The notes below the pieces were generated by a model. It was given only the letters and a program-made list of their open reading frames with translations. It was not told the DNA's origin and did not search any database. Shown here piece after piece: positions 5,559-9,643 of a stretch of 9,643 nt of DNA (positions within the stretch are counted from its first letter, which is position 1; each line of letters begins with the position of its first letter). Origin of the DNA: an uncultured Caulobacterales bacterium (GTDB taxonomy: Bacteria; Pseudomonadota; Alphaproteobacteria; Caulobacterales; Caulobacteraceae). The DNA lies in the NCBI GenBank assembly GCA_903889785.1, contig CAISYT010000154.1, positions 1 through 9,643 of the forward strand. Direction: 5' to 3'. The position numbers and the translations under genes were made by a program.

Positions 5559-8165
5559 ATGAAGGCCAAGAATCGTAAGCCGCTGGATTATCCCGCCGTA
5601 CGTGGCCGCGCCCCTGAGCATGAGCTTGCCCGGGAACTGGTCCATGAAGATGCGCCTGAAGTTTCGCCCGATCTCGACCTCGCCATCGCCGATGCCCCTT
5701 CTCAGTCTCTGACGCAACAGATTGAAATATCATCGATTTCGTTGGGTGGGGTCAAGTCGTTGGCGACCCTGCGTCAAGAGGCCGAGGACGCTCGGCAAGA
5801 CACATCCTTGTCGCGGCGGGTCGAGCCCGCGTCGAAGTCTCGTGCCGCACCAGCCCAAAAGTCCGACCGTGACAACAGCGGCACGATCTACGCCACTGCC
5901 GCCTTTGTGTCAGTGCTTTGGGCCCTGGCCCCGATCGCTTTCGCGTTGGGCTATCGTCTTAATGTCGCTCCGCTGCAGAACGATCATTTCGCCATGTTGG
6001 TCTTCGCCTTGATGGCGATCGGCCCGGCGGCCTTGGTCTGGTTCGCGGCTCATATGATCAATCAGAGCGCGCGCCTTGCCGCCGAGACTCGCCGCACGCG
6101 GGAATTGACTCAGAAGATGCTTACCCCCGCCGCCTTGGCCGCCGCTGGTGCCGCCGACGCGGTGGCGGAAGTCCGCACCCAGATCGAAAACGCCGCCCGG
6201 ATGGCGAAAGAGGCGGGTGAACGGATGCTTTCATTGCGCCATGTCCTGGCTGCTGAGACCGCCAGCCTATCTGAAGCCACGACATTCACAGCGAATACCT
6301 CGAAAGAGATGACCGAGACCGTCGGTCGCGAGCGTGAAGCGATGCAGGCCTTGGCCCTTGCTCTGGACGCTCAGTCCGCTGCCATCACCGATGCGATCGG
6401 CCGCCAGGCGCGTATGGTGGCTGAGGCCTCTGACCTAGCTGAAACACAGTTACGCGAAGCCGAGGCGGCCTTGACCGCCCGCGCGGCTGACCTGACGACT
6501 GCGGCTGTTACGGCGTCTGATGTAGCCCGTAGCGGTGCTGAGGACATCTCCCGCCAGACGGCCCGGCTGGAAGTGGCAAGTGCGGGCGTTGTTGAGCAGT
6601 TGCGGGAGGTTGATGAGGGCATCTCCCTGCAGCGCGATGCCCTGACCACCGTCTCTGATACGCTTCGTGCGGAACAGGAAGATTTCGCAGTTCAGGCCGA
6701 AAGCCGTGCTGCCCAGATGGCGGACTTGGCCGCCCAGACCAAACTGGATGCCGAAAATCTTGGTGCCACGACCCTGCTGGGGACCGAAGCGCTGCGCGGA
6801 TTGATCGCCTTGGCTGTGGATCAATTCCAGCAGATGGCTCTCGCCGCCCAGGCCGAAAGCGGGGTGATAGGCGATACGGCCGCGAAGTCTTTCGAGGCCC
6901 TGCGCGCCGCGGCAGGCGAACAGCGCGCTGATCTCGAACAAGAGATTCAGGCCGCCATCCAAAGCCTGTCGGCCGCGGCCGAACAGGCGCGCATTGCTGC
7001 ACAGGGGCAAGTCGATGTGGCAAAGTCCAAGGTCGATCAGCTCAATGAGGCCGCCTTCGCTGTCGGTCAGAAGGCCAATTCGGTGTTCGAGTCCCGCCTG
7101 CAAGAAGCAAGGGAACTGATCGAGCAATCTGCCATTATGGCCGAGCAGGCCGGGGCCCGATCCGTCCAGCGGCTAGACGAGGGCGTTAACGCCGCCCGTG
7201 CTGCCGTTTCCGAGGTCGAGCGCTTGTTGTCGGATGTGAGCAAGCGTGCGGGTTCACTGTCTGGCGAGGCCGAAGCCCAGACCCGTAAGGTGCGTGATGC
7301 GGTTGAACATGGCATGGGCGAACTGCTGGCTTCTGCCCGTCGGGCTGCTGAGGAGACCCAGGCGATCGACGCCGCCTTCCAGGAGCGGGTCAAGCGCAAC
7401 TACGATATGCTGAGCGAGGCGGTCGGTCTAATGAGCGCCGTCGCTGGTGCCGCCGGCGGTAGCGCCCAGGCATTACGCGCTGCGGCCCCATTCACGCCAA
7501 TGTGTCCGGCTGAGCCTGCTCCGCCTGAATCCGCGCTAGCCGTGGACTTCGCTCCGATCAGAGCCCCGTTGGCTGATGACAGTTACCGTCCGCGACTGCG
7601 ACTGACACCCACCACCTCAGATGACGATTTCCGCACCGTGTTTGAAGATAATGCCTCAACCTCCACGCCGGAAAAGCCGCTGAGCATGGCGGTGGGTGAG
7701 GGGTCGGCCTGGACGTGGAAAGATCTACTCGGCGGGCTTGCCCGCAATGCCCCGGTTGTGCCCGCCGCGCCTGTCGTGGCGTTCAAAGACACCGCCATGG
7801 ACAACGAAGTCCCAGATGGCCGCCGTCTGGCCGCTCAGGTGATGAGCATGGGTATAGACGCCGCGGCCTTGCTGCCGCGTAGTCGAATCGACGAAATCGC
7901 CGTCGCCGTGCAGACTGACGATGCCCAAGGCGCGCGCGAGGTGGTGAAGCGCCTGGCACCGGCCGCCATTCGTCGCCTCGTACGACGACTATTTTCCGAC
8001 GACTCGTTGCGGGCCGAGGCAGACAGTTTCCTGGAGCGCTATGGCACCTTGGTGCGCGAGGCCGCCGCGAAGGACCGCCATGGATTCCTGGTCGCTACCT
8101 TGCTCGGGTCGGAGAACGGCCGAACCTACCTGTTTCTCGACGCCGCTACTGGGGACTTGGGCTAG
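5559..8165 (+). CDS. tipN: TipN-like polarity protein: two membrane helices, long coiled coil
   Basis: An 868-residue protein that fits TipN, the Caulobacter birth-scar landmark that marks the new pole and guides flagellum placement, chromosome segregation and the division axis. In order: an acidic, Pro/Glu-containing N-terminal segment (1-109); two membrane helices at about 110-132 and 143-165; a very long Ala/Glu/Gln-rich coiled coil at about 168-630; a Pro-rich linker (about 640-750) holding the short motif WTWKDLLGGL at about 718; and a compact C-terminal domain at about 754-868 (AAQVMSMGIDAAALLP ... FLVATLLGSENG). Two N-terminal helices plus coiled coil and a length near 880 are what is known of TipN. 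The frame is open back to 5436, but I take the ATG at 5559: the extra 41 residues are Arg-rich, translate the intergenic DNA, and look artificial. No strong ribosome site precedes it; GGAAG at 5541-5545 is rather far. Coiled coils mislead homology, so the assignment rests mainly on architecture and the genus-level context. Confidence 0.75.
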   Translation: MKAKNRKPLDYPAVRGRAPEHELARELVHEDAPEVSPDLDLAIADAPSQSLTQQIEISSISLGGVKSLATLRQEAEDARQDTSLSRRVEPASKSRAAPAQKSDRDNSGTIYATAAFVSVLWALAPIAFALGYRLNVAPLQNDHFAMLVFALMAIGPAALVWFAAHMINQSARLAAETRRTRELTQKMLTPAALAAAGAADAVAEVRTQIENAARMAKEAGERMLSLRHVLAAETASLSEATTFTANTSKEMTETVGREREAMQALALALDAQSAAITDAIGRQARMVAEASDLAETQLREAEAALTARAADLTTAAVTASDVARSGAEDISRQTARLEVASAGVVEQLREVDEGISLQRDALTTVSDTLRAEQEDFAVQAESRAAQMADLAAQTKLDAENLGATTLLGTEALRGLIALAVDQFQQMALAAQAESGVIGDTAAKSFEALRAAAGEQRADLEQEIQAAIQSLSAAAEQARIAAQGQVDVAKSKVDQLNEAAFAVGQKANSVFESRLQEARELIEQSAIMAEQAGARSVQRLDEGVNAARAAVSEVERLLSDVSKRAGSLSGEAEAQTRKVRDAVEHGMGELLASARRAAEETQAIDAAFQERVKRNYDMLSEAVGLMSAVAGAAGGSAQALRAAAPFTPMCPAEPAPPESALAVDFAPIRAPLADDSYRPRLRLTPTTSDDDFRTVFEDNASTSTPEKPLSMAVGEGSAWTWKDLLGGLARNAPVVPAAPVVAFKDTAMDNEVPDGRRLAAQVMSMGIDAAALLPRSRIDEIAVAVQTDDAQGAREVVKRLAPAAIRRLVRRLFSDDSLRAEADSFLERYGTLVREAAAKDRHGFLVATLLGSENGRTYLFLDAATGDLG

Positions 8166-8211
8166 AGCGCGTTGGGCAGGCGTGTGAGTGGTATTGGCCT
8201 GCAAATGCGCC

Positions 8212-8223
8212 CTAGATTTGAGG
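8212..8223 (+). promoter_or_regulatory. Second copy of the 12-mer, upstream of the sugar transferase gene
   Basis: CTAGATTTGAGG again, 78 bases before the ATG at 8301 and 47 bases after the tipN stop. As in the first copy, the start looks like a Caulobacter -10 but no well-spaced -35 is present. Just downstream lies a small hairpin, CCTGG-CGA-CCAGG (8237-8249), without a T-run. It may mark a separate promoter for the transferase. Confidence 0.3.
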
Positions 8224-8300
8224 GGAGAAATCTCGACCTGGCGACCAGGATTGGCCTGTTTCTATCGCGTCCTGACCTCCTGCTCGTGGGAACCTGACGG

Positions 8301-8861
8301 ATGAAGCGCGCCTTCGATATCCTCTCTGCAGTTGTTGCCCTTGCGGTGCTGGCGATCCCTTTTGCTCTGCTTTGCACTGCCGTGGTTATAACGTCGCCAG
8401 GGCCGGCGATTCACTGGTCTCAGCGAGTCGGGCGCGACAATTGTCTATTTATGATGCCCAAGCTGCGCACGATGCGCTCTGATGCTCCGCAGGTCGCGAC
8501 CCACCTTCTGCATGATCCGCAGCTTTGGTTGACGCCCTTGGGTGGCTTCCTGCGTCGCTCCAGCCTGGACGAGCTTCCACAGTTGTGGAGCGTCCTGATC
8601 GGTCAGATGAGCCTGGTTGGGCCGCGTCCAGCTTTATTTAACCAGCATGATCTGATCGCTCTTCGGAATGAGCGCGGGGTACAGATACTCATGCCTGGCC
8701 TTACCGGTTGGGCCCAGATCAATGGTCGCGACGAACTGCCTCTGGCGGTGAAAGCCGATTTTGACAGGGAGTACCTCCTGCGGCGCTCCTTTGCCTTCGA
8801 CGTCGCGATCCTTTGGCTCACAGCTTGGATCGCTCTGACTGGCCGAGGCTTCACCCGCTAA
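8301..8861 (+). CDS. Small sugar-phosphate transferase (monotopic phosphoglycosyl transferase)
   Basis: A 186-residue member of the bacterial sugar transferase family (PglC/WcaJ catalytic domain). These enzymes move a sugar phosphate from a nucleotide sugar to undecaprenyl phosphate at the cytoplasmic face of the inner membrane, the first step in building an exopolysaccharide, holdfast, O-antigen or glycan. It is the minimal form: one N-terminal hydrophobic re-entrant segment (about 7-31), then SPGPAIHWSQRVGR, PKLRTMRSD, LRRSSLDELPQLW with the catalytic pair D90-E91, GQMSLVGPRPAL, PGLTGWAQINGRDEL and a C-terminal hydrophobic segment. The additional N-terminal helices and domain of WcaJ, HfsE or PssY are absent. 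GGGAA at 8288-8292 lies 8 bases before the ATG. Sugar and final polymer cannot be told from sequence, since no other glycan genes are nearby. It follows tipN on the same strand after 135 bases and may have its own promoter. Confidence 0.93.
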   Translation: MKRAFDILSAVVALAVLAIPFALLCTAVVITSPGPAIHWSQRVGRDNCLFMMPKLRTMRSDAPQVATHLLHDPQLWLTPLGGFLRRSSLDELPQLWSVLIGQMSLVGPRPALFNQHDLIALRNERGVQILMPGLTGWAQINGRDELPLAVKADFDREYLLRRSFAFDVAILWLTAWIALTGRGFTR

Positions 8862-8959
8862 AGGCGAAGGCAGGGGCGTTTAAGCGCGGTTGATTCGTCC
8901 CTGAGCCTTGCGTTGGCGTTGCCGGTGGTGACGACCAACCCCCGGCGGGCGCGGTCCCG

Positions 8960-9643
8960 TTAAGCTGCGATAGGTTTAGCCTCACCGACATTGTGAGCCA
9001 GACGGCGCTTGCCAACGAGGGACTGTTTGGAGCGATCTGTCCAGTGCAGGATTTCCAGCGAGCCATCGAAATGCTCGACGACCGCGGTGCAGCTTTCCAC
9101 CCAGTCGCCGTCATTGACGTAGAGGATGCCGTCGATTTCGCGCATCTCGGCCTTGTGGATGTGGCCGCAAATCACCCCGTCGGCACCGCGGCGACGCGCT
9201 TCGTCTGCCACGGCCTGTTCGAAGTTCTCGATGAATTGCAGAGCGTTCTTTACCTTGACCTTGAGGTAGGCCGAGAGGCTCCAATACCCCATGCCGAATA
9301 ACCGCCGCACCGCGTTGTAGGTGGTGTTCATGTGCAGCAGGCCGCGATAAGCCCAGTCGCCCAGGAAGGCCAGCCACTTGGCGTGCTGCACAACGCCGTC
9401 GAACTCGTCGCCATGCACGACCAGGAATTTTCGGCCATCGGCAGTCTGGTGGATCACGTCGCGTGCGACGACCACGCCCCCGAAGTGAATGCCACAGAAC
9501 TCGCGCACGCGGTCATCATGATTGCCGGGCACATAGATTACCTTCACGCCCTTGCGGGCCATACGCAGGACTTTCTGCACCACGTCGTTGTGGGCTTGCG
9601 GCCAGTACCATCCGCCCTTAAGCCGCCAGCCATCGATGATGTC
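8960..9643 (-). CDS. Metallophosphoesterase, UDP-2,3-diacylglucosamine diphosphatase (LpxH-like) family, 5' truncated by window edge
   Basis: A calcineurin-like phosphoesterase with two metal ions. 227 residues are visible; the N-terminus, with the first metal motif (DxH), lies beyond the right edge. Read from 9643 it begins DIIDGWRLKGGWYWPQAHND, then VPGNHDD (metal ligands N and H), VVHGDEFDGV, an alpha-helical insert with MNTTYNAVRRLFGMGYWSLS, and GHIHKAEMREIDG (metal ligands H and H), then YVNDGDWVESCTAVVEH. It belongs to the COG2908 group, often annotated as the lipid A enzyme that hydrolyses UDP-2,3-diacylglucosamine. Many alphaproteobacteria use LpxI for that step, so the true substrate is open. 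The gene is convergent with the sugar transferase across 98 bases that hold no clear terminator. Family assignment is strong; the lipid A role is only a possibility. Confidence 0.9.
   Translation of the reverse strand, partial: DIIDGWRLKGGWYWPQAHNDVVQKVLRMARKGVKVIYVPGNHDDRVREFCGIHFGGVVVARDVIHQTADGRKFLVVHGDEFDGVVQHAKWLAFLGDWAYRGLLHMNTTYNAVRRLFGMGYWSLSAYLKVKVKNALQFIENFEQAVADEARRRGADGVICGHIHKAEMREIDGILYVNDGDWVESCTAVVEHFDGSLEILHWTDRSKQSLVGKRRLAHNVGEAKPIAA

Noticed and set aside
5312..5569. ATG start at 5569 for DUF423 (204 residues)
   Set aside because: It would overlap the tipN start and add about 86 non-membrane residues unlike the family, running through the intergenic dyads.
6450..7127. Long minus-strand open frames inside tipN, including one of 225 codons
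   Set aside because: They mirror the Ala/Glu-rich coiled-coil coding sequence, which readily leaves the other strand open; no ribosome site or domain is visible.
8214..8249. Small hairpins after tipN as a terminator
   Set aside because: Stems are 5-6 bp and no T-run follows; the evidence is too weak to call.
1..9643. Mobile element, CRISPR, tRNA or defence system
   Set aside because: No transposase or integrase, regular repeat array, cloverleaf or defence gene was seen; gene content is chromosomal housekeeping.

Overview
The window looks like ordinary chromosome of an alphaproteobacterium of the order Caulobacterales. The strongest pointers are a large polarity-type protein that fits TipN in length and layout, an SSB promoter carrying the alphaproteobacterial form of the LexA box, and promoters of the Caulobacter housekeeping type (TTGnnn-N17-GCTAnA). 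GC content looks close to 60% by eye, below Caulobacter crescentus, so Asticcacaulis or another lower-GC member is possible. That is an inference. I see no mobile element, CRISPR array, rRNA or tRNA.

Layout, left to right: the 5' part of purM (minus, cut by the window edge); rnd (plus), divergent from purM across a 50-base gap; two small envelope proteins of unknown function (plus), the first membrane-anchored and the second a lipoprotein, possibly distant relatives of each other; ssb (plus), with its own SOS-type promoter and a terminator hairpin; pip (prolyl aminopeptidase) and a DUF423 membrane protein (both minus, probably one transcript, DUF423 first); a 247-base gap with two perfect dyads; tipN (plus); a small sugar-phosphate transferase of the monotopic phosphoglycosyl transferase class (plus); and a calcineurin-like metallophosphoesterase of the LpxH/COG2908 type (minus, cut by the right edge).

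The genes are a mix of housekeeping functions: purine synthesis, RNA processing, DNA replication and repair, peptide turnover, cell polarity and envelope polysaccharide. I do not see a new multigene defence or biosynthetic system. The most interesting signals are regulatory. The spacer of the ssb promoter is occupied almost exactly by a LexA box. One 8-base palindrome appears to serve as the -10 element of both divergent promoters purM and rnd, with rnd apparently leaderless. The DUF423 gene has no normal start codon at the expected place but has a well-placed ATT. Two unexplained dyads and a repeated 12-mer lie upstream of tipN and the sugar transferase.
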